Source: Scylla paramamosain
Lineage: Eukaryota; Arthropoda; Malacostraca; Decapoda; Portunidae
DNA length: 64,000 nucleotides
Assembly (NCBI RefSeq): GCF_035594125.1
Contig: NW_026973727.1
Coordinates: forward strand, 362,501 to 426,500
Direction: 5' to 3'
Position numbers and translations under genes: made by a program. Each line of letters starts with the position of its first letter. The stretch's first letter is position 1. Shown one piece after another: positions 13,127-26,259 of the stretch. A model generated the notes under the pieces. The model was not told the DNA's origin, did no database searches, and saw only the letters and a program-made list of their open reading frames with translations.

Positions 13127-13256
13127 TAACACACACACACACACACACACACACAACCACACACACAACCACATTCCTTCACTAAATACTGTCCCCACCC
13201 CACCACACACAAGTCTTCTGTCCACTAGCCAGAACACACACACACACACACACACA
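13127..13256. repeat. Two (AC)n tracts
   Basis: AC repeats at about 13,131-13,155 and 13,232-13,255, separated by C/A-rich sequence. Confidence 0.85.
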
Positions 13257-14011
13257 TTTCCTCTCACCACTGCAACGCACGCAAGCATACGACTCACAAA
13301 CCGAGTCTCTTGAAACTAGAAGTGCAACAGGAATAAAAGCGGAAGACGAGAATAACAAAGCGTTGAGGAAGGGAAAGATGAACAGGCAATCTGTAAAGGG
13401 GGAGAAAGCAACATTAATAAAGATTTACTGAATCTCTAAAGTTTGCCTCCAGTGACTTACGGTGAAATTAGGAACTTTTGTGTGTGTTTTCGAACACTCA
13501 CCCACTTTCCAATTGGTCTTAAAATCATGGTTTCCAGGAAAATCTATGAAAAATGTATATAGTGCAAGAATTTAAAAATAGCAACAGAAATCAACGGACT
13601 GTTCCATTGCCTTAGAATACAAGATGAACAAGACAACAACACAAGTGCAGAGGCAGCCGAGAAATTGTGGCTGGATGGTTGAAGTGCATAAAAGAAGGGA
13701 ACAAACGAATGAGGACAGCAGTTTACATGAGGAAAGAGAATGAAACACGAACAAGGAGCGAGAGAAGGATGAAGCGCATCAAGTGTTAACCAAACAAAAC
13801 TTAATATCACGTTAAGTTTATAATCTCTTAAAATCCTGTTTCTTAAGAACCGCTGATAACACTAAACAATATATACACGAGCGAGCAAATGTGGCTATTG
13901 AATTTTAATACAACTTGCGATGAGAGCTGTAAAACTCATCCCCGACACACACACACACAAAATAAATAAATAAATAAAATAAAATAAATAATAATAATAA
14001 TAATAAAATAA

Positions 14012-14069
14012 AAATAATATATGTAGATAAATAAATATGCAAATAATATATGTAGATAAATAAATATGC
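14012..14069. repeat. 29-bp tandem repeat, two copies
   Basis: AATATATGTAGATAAATAAA with flanks is repeated exactly twice (starts 14,012 and 14,041), next to (AATA)n and (AAT)n sequence at 13,958-14,011. It borders the AT-rich tail of the SINE. Confidence 0.85.
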
Positions 14070-14083
14070 AAACTATTTAATAA

Positions 14084-14262
14084 TAAAACAGCGAGGTCAC
14101 AACCCCTCGGGTTACATCCCGTACCTACTTGCTGCTAGGTGAACAGGGACTACACATTAAGAGGCTCGCCCATTTGCCTCGTCGCTCCCGGGATTCGAAC
14201 CCAGGCCTTCTTGGTTGTGAGCCGAGCGTGCTAACAACCACTACACTACGCGGCGTGTGTGT
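14084..14262 (-). mobile_element. tRNA-derived SINE
   Basis: The minus strand reads CGCGTAGTGTAGTGGTT-GTTAGCACGC (A-box region) and then GGGTTCGAATCCC, a near-perfect B box. An anticodon-arm-like segment lies between them. A non-tRNA body follows (CCTCTTAATGTGTAGTCCCT … TTGTGACCTCGCTG) and an A/T-rich tail. The head is tRNA-like, but the inserted bases and body mark it as a SINE. Its 5' end abuts a (GT)n tract at 14,254-14,275. Confidence 0.85.
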
Positions 14263-15600
14263 GTGTGTGTGTGTGATACAAGGAAGAATAGAAAAATACG
14301 AGAAAAATTAAGAAAATCCAAATAAAATGTGGAAGAGGAAAATACACACGTACAAACACACAAAATAAACAAAATAGAATAAGAAATAATAATGTGAATA
14401 AAAAGCACGAGAAGAAAAGAAAAGAGAAAACAGACGACAAAATATTGCAACGAAGGAAAAAAAAAAGTCACCGTACAAGAGCGAGTAGCAGTACACTAGG
14501 CGGAGGAAGAGAAAGGGGAAGAACAGAAAACGGGAAGGAGAGGGATACTGCAGAAACCCGCTCGCCACGCCACACGTCGTCGTCGTCGTCGTCGCCGCCG
14601 CCGCTCACCACAGCCACACGCACTGCCAACTTTCATGTCTCCTTGTTCCGGTTTCCTGTTACAAACCAAAGAAATTTGTGTAATCTATTGCTCAATTTTC
14701 TGTGTTAACAAGAACTATACCAAATGTTTGAATAAGGATCGCAAGAGTTGAAGCTCCTATTATTATATTTGGTAAACAGGTGGTATACGTATCACAACCA
14801 TCTAAAAGCGTTCATTCGTTATTGTTGTTGTTCCGTAATCCTCGTCAATAACAAATAACTGACTGCCTAATTATTTCAAGGACTTGAAAACTTGCACCGA
14901 GGCAGCAATGGAGTAAATATACTAGCAGCTTTTGGAAGTGAAAAGAAATTACAAAGATCTGTATAATTTATCACACGCACGAGTAAGCGATAACAGAAAA
15001 TTGAAAGGGAATCGACGAGAGGCAGACGCTGACAGAGAAAGAAAGACAGACAAGAGATAAAGATAAACAGAAAGGGGCGAGGCACAGACAGACAGACGGA
15101 CAGACAGAGAAGGTGGCGGCGGATGAAAAAAAAAAAAAAAGGAAGGCGCAAAGGTGGGGATCATAACAGAGGGTTAGTTAAAGAAAGAAAAGAGGGAAAG
15201 GGAAAGAGAAACATTCAGGGCAGAAGTTGGAAGCGCGAAGAGGATGATGAAAAACATATCAGCGAGACGTACGTCGCGTATATTGCCAGTATTCAAGGAA
15301 GTTTTAACATTAACAAGCATCACGTTAATTATAATATTTTAAACCATGAATCACCAGAAGGACGATTTACGATTAATTCCGAAATAGTTGGGAGGCAATT
15401 CTAGGAGGAAGGGAGGGAGGGAGGGAAACGAGGAGGAGGACGAGGAGGTGGAGGGACGAGGAGAGAAAGTAAGGAAGTAGAAGAGGAGGATGGGGATGGA
15501 GGCGTGGAGAAAAGGAAGTAACTAGTTAACGAGTAAAGGAGGAAACACATGAATCAGGGGGAAACGAGGGACCGAATGACCCTTGAAGAGCTTGTATCCT

Positions 15601-15601
<1 letters not shown>

Positions 15602-15638
<37 letters not shown>

Positions 15639-15675
15639 TATTATTATTATTAGTAGTAGTAGTAGTAGTAGTAAT
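15602..15675. repeat. (ATA)n/(TAG)n trinucleotide repeat
   Basis: AAT triplets switch to TTA and then TAGTAG repeats. Confidence 0.9.
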
Positions 15676-16582
15676 ACCAGCTAATACCACCAAATTACCA
15701 TGAAAAGAAGCGATAATGAAGCCCAGTACATCTAACTTAGCCATCTAACATTCCCTTACTCCCCTCCCCACCCTCTCCTCCTTCCACGATGCACAACTCT
15801 CCATCCACCAGTGAAGGAAATAAATCTCTGAAGAGGGAGGGAGGAAAGGAGAGAGAGAAGTGGTAGACAGGAGGCAGCAAACGAACAAGAGAACGAAATT
15901 TATCATCTTGACGTTTAGAGCGGAGGGAGGGAGAAGGAAAACGGTGGAATGCTGCAAGAAACCAACTGACAGGCAAAGAAAGAACAGTGGAGGAGGAGGA
16001 AGGAGAGAGGAAAGCAGCAAGAAGTAACAGAGGCCAGCAGGGGGTAGAGTCTGAGGAAGGAGGCACGGGTGGAGGCAGGGAAGGTGGCAGGGGGCAGGAT
16101 GGAAAGAAGATGAAGGGTAATAATTGTAAACCTATTGGAAAAATTATCAATGTTCACGTGATACTGGGAATACTACCAAATATTTTAAAATCTCACTACT
16201 GATGCAGGAACAAATTAACTTGAGAAGAGGCAAGAGGGAAGATAGAGAAGTACATAAAGGAGTGGGAGGGTGCAAAACGAGGAACGAGCGAAGGGTGGAG
16301 GAAGAGAACAAGTAAACAGTGAGGGAGGAGGAGAAAATGCCAACGAGTGGAGAAGCGAGGGAGAAAACAAGTAAACTGGTGATGATGGAGGGACGTAAAG
16401 AGTCTGAGTACCATTACCAACATTTAAAAAAATAAAATAGATATACGTGTATCTTTGAAATATGAAAATAAAACTTACCCATAAAAATCATGAAAACTAC
16501 ATAAAAACTGTTTAAGAACTACATCCAACTTGGAAATATGAAACAAAAACTTATCAAACTTATCTATAAACATCATGAAAAC

Positions 16583-16583
<1 letters not shown>

Positions 16584-16623
<40 letters not shown>
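16584..16623. repeat. (AC)n microsatellite
   Basis: About 40 bp of AC. Confidence 0.9.
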
Positions 16624-16625
<2 letters not shown>

Positions 16626-17060
16626 TGCAACGAGATAAGCAAACTTCCACTGTTTAATACAAGGCTTGAAACTCACCTGAACAAGACGTTGCAATGACAC
16701 CGGATCGACAGTGACAGTGTGGCGTGTGTGTGTCCTTGTTCGTGTGGAGAGGAGTGGTGGAGGACAAGATAAAAGATGAGAACGAGGAGAAAGAAAACTA
16801 AAATCGAGAAGCGTTGAATCAGCAGAAAAAGGAAGAGGAATGTGAGCCCCATCTGCAGATGTAAGGTGAGGAACACAAAGCCAGCGGAGAGGGCGAGGAT
16901 GATGATAACGATAACGATGGAAAGGCAACGAGGAGGAAGAGGGACACGAGGACAAGCGTTAAAAAAGACTAAAGGGGGAAAAGAAAGGAGGAGCAGGAGC
17001 AGCAGCAGCCAAAGGAAGCTACACCACCGCTCCTCGCCACCACGACACACACACTGAAAA

Positions 17061-17613
17061 ATGGGAAGTCCCTCAGGCTCGACCCTTCATCGCCTCGAGC
17101 TCACGTCTCGAAACCTAAGAAAGTTCGAACAGCAAAAATAGCAATCCCATCTTTTCTGAAACGTACTCTGACCTGTACCGAAAACCTTGTACTGTGCCTG
17201 TACATCAGTCGCAGTTTAACAGTTTATTAAAGAAAGGTTGGTTACAAAACAGTGCATAGGGGCGCACGAACATAGGTTGGGGATTAATAACACTACAGAA
17301 AAAAAAAAAAAATAAATAAATAAAAGCGCTGCAAGAGAACTGGGCACTCAGGCTTGTTATTTTTGTATTGTGGTTTATGAAATGTTACGGGGGATGTTCA
17401 TTTTATTTTTGTGTTATATATAATTGTATATTACAATAGTTAAGTTTTTGTTATTATTAACGACTTAATGATGTGATATGAGGAATATTTATGACTCCAT
17501 GTTACAGGCTATTGTAATGTGAAACTTCATTGATGATTTATTACCAATTACCGTTGTATTATTTTGTTAGGATGGGGGAGATGACCTTATCGCTGCCGAT
17601 TCCATTAACAAAC
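17061..17613. other. Unannotated spacer
   Basis: AT-rich sequence with one A-run plus (AAAT)n at 17,298-17,325. No gene evidence. Confidence 0.45.
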
Positions 17614-17651
17614 ATATGCTGCTGCTGCTGCCACTACTACTACTATTACTG

Positions 17652-17691
<40 letters not shown>

Positions 17692-17721
17692 CGATATTAC
17701 TAACACCATCATCACCACCAT

Positions 17722-17762
<41 letters not shown>

Positions 17763-17879
17763 TTACTACTACTACACTACTATTATTATCAATATTACTA
17801 CCACCACCACCACCACCATCACTACTACTACTACTATTACTACTACTACTATTATCAATATTACCATCACCACCACCAT

Positions 17880-17910
<31 letters not shown>

Positions 17911-17911
17911 G
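17614..17911. repeat. (CTA/ACT)n trinucleotide array
   Basis: About 300 bp of imperfect CTA/ACT triplets with CAC and TAT variants. It creates long poly-Leu/Tyr/Val frames on both strands that are not genes. Confidence 0.95.
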
Positions 17912-18030
17912 GTTCTAGGGTGATTCGTCCCCGGGTGAAATGTCCCGGTTGCTTCATCCCCGGGGTATTCATCCCTGGAGGATTGGAACCCTAGGGTTAT
18001 TTGTCCCCTAGGGTGATTCGTTCCCTTGGC
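17912..18030. repeat. Short degenerate repeats (GGGTGATTCGTCCCC type)
   Basis: The words GGGTGATTCGTCCCC, GCTTCATCCCCGGGG, GTATTCATCCCTGG, GGTTATTTGTCCCC and GGGTGATTCGTTCCC follow one another at 15-25 bp spacing. They lie directly upstream of the FLYWCH transposase fragment and may be part of that element's terminal region. This link is inference. Confidence 0.55.
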
Positions 18031-18240
18031 TGTATTTTTGTCGCGTTAGTTACGAAACTCCATTACTACGACAAGATCCGACCATCAATGTGTGTGTGTG
18101 TGTGTGTGTGTTTGTGATGTTGTGTGAGTGTGTTGTTCGAATCATGATTTGATACATCAGGTTGTTAGCTTGACTACCGTTCACTGGTTCGGTTTTCTAT
18201 TTTCACTTTTCAGTACGTGGGCCACCACAGTCAGAGCAGC

Positions 18241-18715
18241 ATGCCGCACACAATCCCATCAAGGCGTGGCAGGGAAAAGCTTGTTGATGATCTTAACTTC
18301 ATCTACGCTGCACAGAAGAAAAACGCCGATGGAACCAAGCAATACTGGCGATGTGAGGCTACTGCATGCAAGGCTCTTGTTCACACAACAGTAGGGGATG
18401 AAACCTTCACTATCGTGAAAGTGCGAACGGGCACAATCATTCCACGACTGCTGCGGCTGTGAAGTCGAGGGAGGCCATGGGCGAGCTGAAAGCTGATGCT
18501 ACTTCTACTCAAGAATGTTCTCGTGCTTTGGTGGCTAACGTTTTGTCAAAAGTGGATGAACATTCACTGGCTCATGTGCCGTCGACATCTACTACGAGCC
18601 GCTACGTGCGGCAGTGACGACAGGACGCTCAACAAGCTCCTCCAATTCCCCTGACTCGCACTGGCTATGTTATTCCTGAAGAGTACACCAAGTTAACAGT
18701 CGGGAAAGATGTTTT
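18241..18715 (+). pseudogene. FLYWCH zinc-finger fragment of a MULE-type transposase
   Basis: From ATG 18,241 the frame gives a FLYWCH-type finger: IPSRRGREKLVDD, FIY, QYWRCEATACKALVHT. A frameshift near 18,430 is needed to reach the paired histidines (HNHSTTAAAVKSREAM). A helical spacer and IPLTRTGYVIPEEYTKLT then follow, the type of sequence that joins FLYWCH fingers to MULE transposase domains in arthropod elements (family knowledge). An in-frame TGA lies after YVRQ. The transposase domain itself is missing: the homology stops at about 18,715 where the T-rich array starts. It is a truncated, dead fragment. Confidence 0.65.
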
Positions 18716-19460
18716 TTATTTCATTTTTTTCTTTATTCTTCAAGTTTCTTTTTTTTTACACACACTATATACATAAATTCAGGAACATATATTCTCTTTT
18801 TTTTTTTTTTTCTTTATTTCATCCTCTTGAACAAGCTACGGTTTTCACACTTATATACATAATTTTATTATAAAATATTCTTCTTTTTTTTTTTTTTTTT
18901 TATCTTTTTAGCGTTTTTTTATTTAATGATTTTCTTCACATATCTTTTTGACATTTCTTCGTATTTTCGTTTTCCTTCGTGTAATTTCATTCTCTTGGAT
19001 GAATCCATCCATAATTGTTACATTTTTTTTTTCTTTGCATTTTTTTTACAAACACGTCCGTTTTACATTTGTTTTTCTTGCCGCATGAAAAGCAAGGCTC
19101 AAGTTTATGTAGGAAAAAAAGTTAATTTATCCTCTCCATCAAATTAACTTTTTCACACATGCTTCAATAATTTTACTACATTTTTTTTCATTTTTCTTTT
19201 TTGTCCTTTTCAAGTTCCGTTTTTCCCATTGATATACATAACCTTACTAATTTTTTTATTTCTTTTTTTTTCTGTTTTATTTTTTTACGTTACGGTTTTC
19301 ACACACATACATAATTGTATTACAATATCTTGTTTTTCTTCTTTATTATTTTTTTTATTCACATTTTCACGTTTTTATTTTTTCATTCTCTTGAAAGATA
19401 TATTTTTCACATATTTCACATTTTCTTTTCCTTGTTTTCCCTCTGGGACAAATCCCGCTG
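18710..19460 (+). repeat. ~0.75-kb duplicated block, copy 1
   Basis: Matches 23,640-24,410 with an offset of about 4,940 bp over its full length. Shared landmarks are TATATACATAAATTCAGGAACATA-like text, CATCCTCTTGAACAAGCTAC, TTCATTCTCTTGGATGAATC and ACGTTACGGTTTTCACACAC. Differences are mainly homopolymer lengths. Confidence 0.85.
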
Positions 19461-19639
19461 TTCACACAAACATCCACATTGCGTATTTATTTCCTTTATT
19501 TTTTCACAAATGCATCCATTATTTTGGTTTATATTTTGTTGGTTTTTCTTTTCCTGTTTTAATTCTTTTTGGGGAACGTTTTTCACACACATATGTAAAA
19601 TTTTTATACATTATTTTCTTTTTTTCGTGTTTTTTTTTT

Positions 19640-19980
19640 TTTTATTTCACAGAGAAAATGTTCTTCCTGCGTGACAAGCAAGGCTCAGATTCTTCTAGGA
19701 AAACACACAATTAATCCTCTTCTTCACGCTGTCTTTCTTTTTTTTTTTTCATTTATTTCACAGAGAAAATGTTCTTCCTGCGTGACAAGCAAGGCTCAGA
19801 TTCTTCTAGGAAAACACACAATTAATCCTCTTCTTCACGCTGTCTTTCTTTTTTTTTTTTTCATTTATTTCACAGAGAAAATGTTCTTCCTGCGTGACAA
19901 GCAAGGCTCAGATTCTTGCAGGAAAACACACAATTCATCTTCTTCTTCACGCTGTCTTTCTTTTTCACACAGGCATCCTT
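19640..19980 (+). repeat. 111-112 bp tandem repeat, three copies
   Basis: AGAGAAAATGTTCTTCCTGC starts at 19,651, 19,762 and 19,874. Copies 1 and 2 are nearly identical. Copy 3 diverges at its right end. Confidence 0.92.
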
Positions 19981-20390
19981 AATTTTACTGCATATCTTAT
20001 TGTTTTTATTTTTTTCTTTTTTTTTTGTAATTTTCAGGTTTTGTTTTCCATACATAATTTTACTACCTTCTCCTTTTTTCCTATTTTTTTTTGTTTTGTT
20101 TTTGTTTTATCCTCTTGATCAAGTTACGCTTTCCACACAAACATCGATAATATTATTACAGCACGTATTTTACTTTTTCTTTGAATTTTTTTTTTTTTTT
20201 TTTAACTCTAAGTTACGTTTTTCATTCTTTTTAACTTGTGTTATCTTATATTTATTTCTTTTCTTTATTTTTTTCATGATCAAGTTTTTTCTTTCACACA
20301 TGATATATGCATATTTTTCTTCAACGTTTTTCTTTCCTTTCTTTCATCCTCCTGAGCAAGTTACGGTTTTTATAATTATGCACATAATTG

Positions 20391-21325
<935 letters not shown>

Positions 21326-21328
21326 TAT

Positions 21329-21618
21329 TATGGGTCCTCGTGGCCCAGTGGGTAGAGTGATGGACTTTGGAGTTTTGAGTGAGGGACGCCGGGGTTCAAA
21401 CCCCACTCAGAACTCACAAGTCAGAACTCACAAGAAACTTCAAGGGCATCCTCTCCATCGCCACGTGTGCCTAACAAGCACACAACACCACGTGGTGATG
21501 GAGCTTCGTCACCACGTGGGCCTAACAAACACACAATAGGTGACGGAGCTGCCCACGGGAGGTGAGAGAGCAACACCTCCCTGTGCCTCCCACGGGAGGT
21601 GAGAGCTGCAAGGGGCAA
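21329..21618 (+). mobile_element. tRNA-derived SINE (second family)
   Basis: TCCTCGTGGCCCAGTGGGTA (A-box-like) and GGGGTTCAAACCCC (B box), spaced 45-50 bp, form a tRNA-like head. A body follows with two tandem TCAGAACTCACAAG words, a ~55-bp duplication (CCACGTGTGCCTAACAAGCA / CCACGTGGGCCTAACAAACA) and two CCCACGGGAGGTGAGAG words. The body is unrelated to the SINE at 14,084. Confidence 0.75.
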
Positions 21619-21810
21619 TATATTATCAAATAATAATATTATTATTATCATACCCATTAATACTTCTACTACCCATTAATACTTCTACTACCACTACTAC
21701 TGCTACTACCACTACTGCTACTATGTTTACAACCACCCTACCCTCGCTAGAGGTAGGGTAGATGATTTTTCTTTTTTCTTTATATTTTTCACATATGAAT
21801 CCGTTATTTT

Positions 21811-21847
<37 letters not shown>

Positions 21848-21902
21848 TAGTAGTAGAAGTATTAATGGGTATAATAATAATAATATTATTATTATAATTA
21901 TC

Positions 21903-22119
<217 letters not shown>

Positions 22120-23295
22120 TTAATTTTATTACAATATATTTTTTCATTTTTACTTTCATTATCTTTCTATTTTTTTTCTTTATTTGTTTTTATTTATTTA
22201 TTTATTTATTTATTTCATTTTTTATTTATTTTTTTGCACATACTTCCTAAATATTTTTTTGTTGAAGTTGATTTTTTCTTTCTTTTTTTTTCTTCATTTC
22301 ATTCTCTTGAACAAATTGTCTTTTTCTCTCTTATATAAATATTTTCTTTTTACTATATATTTATTTTTTCATGCTTTTTAATCTTTTTGTTGTTCTCTTC
22401 GAGAAATTGTTATTTTCACATATGCATTCATTTTTTTACTACACTTTTCTTTTTTTCCCTTTTAATTTCATTGCATGTTTTTTTTTTTCAAAGAAATAAT
22501 GTTGTTAGTGCATGAAAAACAAGACACCAATTTCTTTTGTTAAAAATACTTTTATCCTCTTCATCATGTTAAGTTTTTCACACATACATCCATTAATGTC
22601 TCTTTTTTTTCTTTTTTTCGTTATTTTTTTATCCTTTTCAATTTACATTTCTCAGACATATATACGTAATTTTACTGCATTTTTTCTTTCTTCTTTGTTA
22701 TATTTCATCCTCTTCAACAAGTTCCGCTTTTCACGCAAACATCCATAATTACAGTGCGCATTTTCCTTTTTTTTTTTTTGTATTTTCTTTTACATTCTCT
22801 TGAACGTGTTACGTCTTGTTTACAAATATATCTTTTGTTCTTTATTTTTCAAGTTACGTGTTTTTATTTTTTTCCTTTTATTTTATTCTTTTTTCCTTTA
22901 TTCTTTTTCATCATGATTAACTCACACATACTATATACATATTTTTCTACAACATTATTTTTTTTCTTTTCTTCATGTCATCCTTCTGGACAACTTACGA
23001 CTTTCACACTTATATACATACGTAACTGTATTGCAAGATTGTGCTCTTTTATTTTTATTTTTTTTTCACGTTTCAGTTTGTTTTTTTGCTCATCAGTAAG
23101 TCATATGTTTCCCCTTTTCTTTGTTTTCCTGTTTCTTTGTTTTATTTCATCGTCTCACACAAGTAACCCTTTTCTCACAAACATCCCTAATTAGGGTACA
23201 TGATTTTTCTTTTTTCTTTATATTTTTTCACATATCAATCCGTTATTTTACTGCTTATTTTCTTCTTTCTTTCGTTTTCTTTTATTTTTAATCCT

Positions 23296-23412
<117 letters not shown>

Positions 23413-23639
23413 TTACTATAATTTTTTTTTCCTTTATTTCGCATTTTTCCACCGCAATAATGTTGGTGCTGCATAAAAGGCAAGGCTCAGACTCATGCAG
23501 GATAAAAAAAAAAAAGACAATTTATCTTCTTCATCAAGTAAGTTTTTCACGCATCCATCCATAATCTTAGCACCTGTTTCTTTTTATTTTTGTTTATCTT
23601 TTTTTTCCTTATTCTCTTTAAATTACTTTTTTTTATTTT

Positions 23640-24410
23640 TTTTTATTTTTTTATTTCATTTTTTTTTATTCTTCAAGTTTCTTTTTTTACACAAACTATA
23701 TACATATATTCAGGAACATATATTCTCTTTTTTTCTTTTCTTTATTTCATCCTCTTGAACAAGCTACGGTTTTCACACTTATATACATAATTTTATTATA
23801 TAATATTCTTCTTCTTCTTTTTCTTATTTTTTTTTCTTTTTAGCGTTTTTTTATTTAATGATTTTCTTCACATATCTTTTTGACATTTCTTCGTATTTTC
23901 GTTTTCCTTCGTGTAATTTCATTCTCTTGGATGAATCCATCCATAATTGTTACATTTTTTTTTCTTTTTCTTTGCATTTTTTTTTTTACAAACACGTCCA
24001 TTGTTTTACTTTGTTTTTCTTGCCGCATGAAAAGCAAGGCTCAAGTTTATGCAGGAAAAAAAGCTAATTTATCCTCTTCATCAAATTAACTTTTTTTTCA
24101 CACATGCTTCAATAATTTTGAATTTTTTTTTTTCCTTTTTTTTTTTTTTTGTCCTTTTCAAGTTCCGTTTTTCCCATTGATATACATCATTTTACTATTT
24201 TTTTTTATTTCCTTTTTTCTGTTTTATTTTTTACGTTACGGTTTTCACACACATACATAATTGTATTACAATATCTTATTTTTCTTCTTTATTTTTTACT
24301 TTTATTCACATTTTCACGTTTTTAATTTTTCTTTCTCTTGAAAGATATATTTTTAACATTTTTCACATTTTCTTTTCTTTGTTTTTCCCTCTCGGACAAA
24401 TCACGCTGCT
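23640..24410 (+). repeat. ~0.75-kb duplicated block, copy 2
   Basis: Second copy of 18,710-19,460, ending at the common words TCGGACAAATCACGCTG. Confidence 0.85.
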
Positions 24411-24609
24411 GCTGTGAGTAAGAATGCGACATGTACCTTAAATCTGAGGAGAGAGAGAAAAAGACACGTTACAAAAGTGTTGTGGTTTGAGCAGCACAAG
24501 AGCAACAAGATGCAAGACTGGTGCACGGAAATAAAGTACACACAGAGATAGCGCACCTAATGAATAGCACTTCTAAATGCACCTTGTCAAACAGTGCTGG
24601 GTGGACAGA

Positions 24610-24975
24610 ATGGACACAGGAATCGGGTTGCTAGTGCTGAGTCATTAGGGAGCTTTAAAAGATGAGATAAATGTATGGATGGAGATGATAAGAGATAATG
24701 GATTCAAGCTTGAAAAAAAAAAAAAGTTATACTTAAAAAAGGACTGGAAGAAATTGGTTCTCAAACAGAATGGTGGATGAATGGAAGGGACTCAAGAATC
24801 AGGTTGTTAGTGCTGAGTCATTAGGGAGCTTTGAAAGGAGATTAGACACATGAATGGATGGGGATGACAGGTGGAAACAGGCAGGTGTGCTTCAAACAGG
24901 GACTGCCACATGTAGGCCAGATGGCTTCCTGCACCAGTCCTTGTGTATTGTGTAAGAAGTGTTCTATGTTCTCAC
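24610..24975 (+). mobile_element. CR1-like LINE 3'-end fragments
   Basis: Two partial, overlapping copies of the 3' end of the family at 50,290-51,427. Both contain AGTGCTGAGTCATTAGGGAGCTTT and GATGAATGGATGGGGATGA-type text. The second ends with GGGACTGCCACATGTAGGCC and a TATGTTCTC tail. They are short and non-coding. Confidence 0.8.
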
Positions 24976-24995
24976 ATCATGACTGTTTTTCACAG

Positions 24996-25117
24996 GCAAC
25001 AGATTATTTTAATCAGAATCTTGAGGATGATCTTTTTACTGCTGGGATGGCAGTGTTTGGCAATGACTATATTCATGAAATAACACTTGGAAACTGCAAT
25101 ATTTTCCATAAAAGACT
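24996..25117 (+). other. Orphan exon-like segment
   Basis: A strong acceptor (CTGTTTTTCACAG) and a good donor (GTAAGTGG) bracket 122 nt open in one frame, reading YFNQNLEDDLFTAGMAVFGN and continuing DYIHEITLGN. Composition and amino-acid use look like real protein. No neighbouring exon of matching phase was identified on the plus strand, and I do not recognise the protein. It could be a stray exon of a gene lying mostly outside what I can see, or part of a transposon. Confidence 0.35.
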
Positions 25118-25169
25118 GTAAGTGGAAGGTATAAACTCTTTGTTCAATCAATTAAAAAATTGAACAAGT

Positions 25170-25520
25170 TCTTGAAAATACCAATAACTTTCGCTAAACT
25201 GTAGAATCCTTGTGAAACTGTCAACAGCCCACCCTGCCACACACCACCTCACCCTTCACATCACCTCTGTTCAGTCAGTACTAGTGGTGAACACACTCTT
25301 GGAAACCCTCACAGCTTTCATTAAACTGATAGAAGGGAGAACTCATGTTGAACTTATGTTGAACAGTCTCCCTGCCACACACACCACCAAACATCCTACT
25401 CATTTCCAGATACTGTTTATTTCTGGGCAAAGTACAGTGCCTTTGCAACTCATCGTCTACACAATGAAGGGATCACCAAGGAGATTAATGAGCTGAGTGA
25501 ACCTAAACCTAACCTAACCC
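25170..25520 (+). repeat. Dispersed repeat ending in CCTAA motifs
   Basis: 25,405-25,520 matches 58,555-58,675: both have the GTTTATTTCTGGGCAAAGT/GCTTGTTTCTGGGCAGAGT word, then ACACAATGAAGGGATCACCA/TACAGAATGAAGGGACCGCC and AACCTAACCTAACC-like ends. The upstream part has CAGTAACTTCCCTCACA-like words also seen at 32,890-33,010. It is an unclassified intronic repeat. Confidence 0.6.
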
Positions 25521-25615
25521 TCAGATGAAGACGTTAATATTACTTCAGTATCACCCAACTCTTCTTATTACCTCACCTAAACTGACTCTTCACCTCACCT
25601 CACTTCACCTAACCT

Positions 25616-25773
<158 letters not shown>

Positions 25774-25817
25774 CCCCATAAATAAACAAAACAAACAAAT
25801 CCGTTGGCTCTTCCCAC

Positions 25818-25962
25818 CTGTCATGAGTAGCCAGGTATGGGTGGCTTGTCATAGATGTCCTTGAGTGGCGCCAGGATTTCTGTGCCCCCCATGTCGGCTT
25901 TCATCGCGGCCTGCAGCTGGCATGCCTCACGCAGCGTTGCCTCTGAGTACACACGACTCCCC
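25818..25962 (-). pseudogene. VWA5A: VWA5A-like gene, VWFA-domain exon (in-frame TGA)
   Basis: The minus strand has acceptor GTTGCAG, then 145 nt, then donor CAG|GTGGGA. Its one-base start phase fits the two-base end of the exon at 32,639. The translation contains AAMKADMGGTEILAPLKDIY, the second conserved block of the VWFA domain in VWA5A proteins, with the metal-coordinating threonine of the GGTE motif. The next-to-last codon is TGA (25,821-25,823), where relatives have a residue before the final Gln. One C-to-T change from CGA would explain it. Further 3' exons were not found before the LINE-rich and T-rich sequence, so the gene is incomplete here. Confidence 0.8.
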
Positions 25963-26259
25963 CTGCAACAGTCACACCACAAGGATTACGGTAAGCACAC
26001 ACACACACACACACACACACAGAAGACAGTAGGCACCCGCTGAAATAATAATTACTCCCAGTGAGGTCTAAAGCACTATTCAGGGGGTGCTGTGAACTTA
26101 TCATTAAACCCAGCTGTGACCTCATTAAACATTTCTCTTTGTGTCTCACAACACAAGGGGGCAGTCAGAGCCTGCCCTTTAAAGACAACTCTCTTCCTCC
26201 ACACAAAACTACAAGCACCTAATAACACACACACCCTTCACTCGAAAATTAAAAATTAT

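Noticed and set aside
14084..14262. Functional tRNA gene
   Set aside because: Extra bases in the D-arm region, a non-tRNA body and A/T tail identify a SINE.
16673..17050. Minus-strand 125-codon hydrophobic ORF resembling a multi-pass membrane protein
   Set aside because: The whole 10.9-17 kb domain is pyrimidine-rich on that strand, which produces Leu/Phe/Ser-rich frames; no splice or family support.
25821..25823. TGA as selenocysteine codon in the VWA5A-like gene
   Set aside because: The family has no selenoproteins known to me and no SECIS-like context can be assessed; a second stop is TAA.
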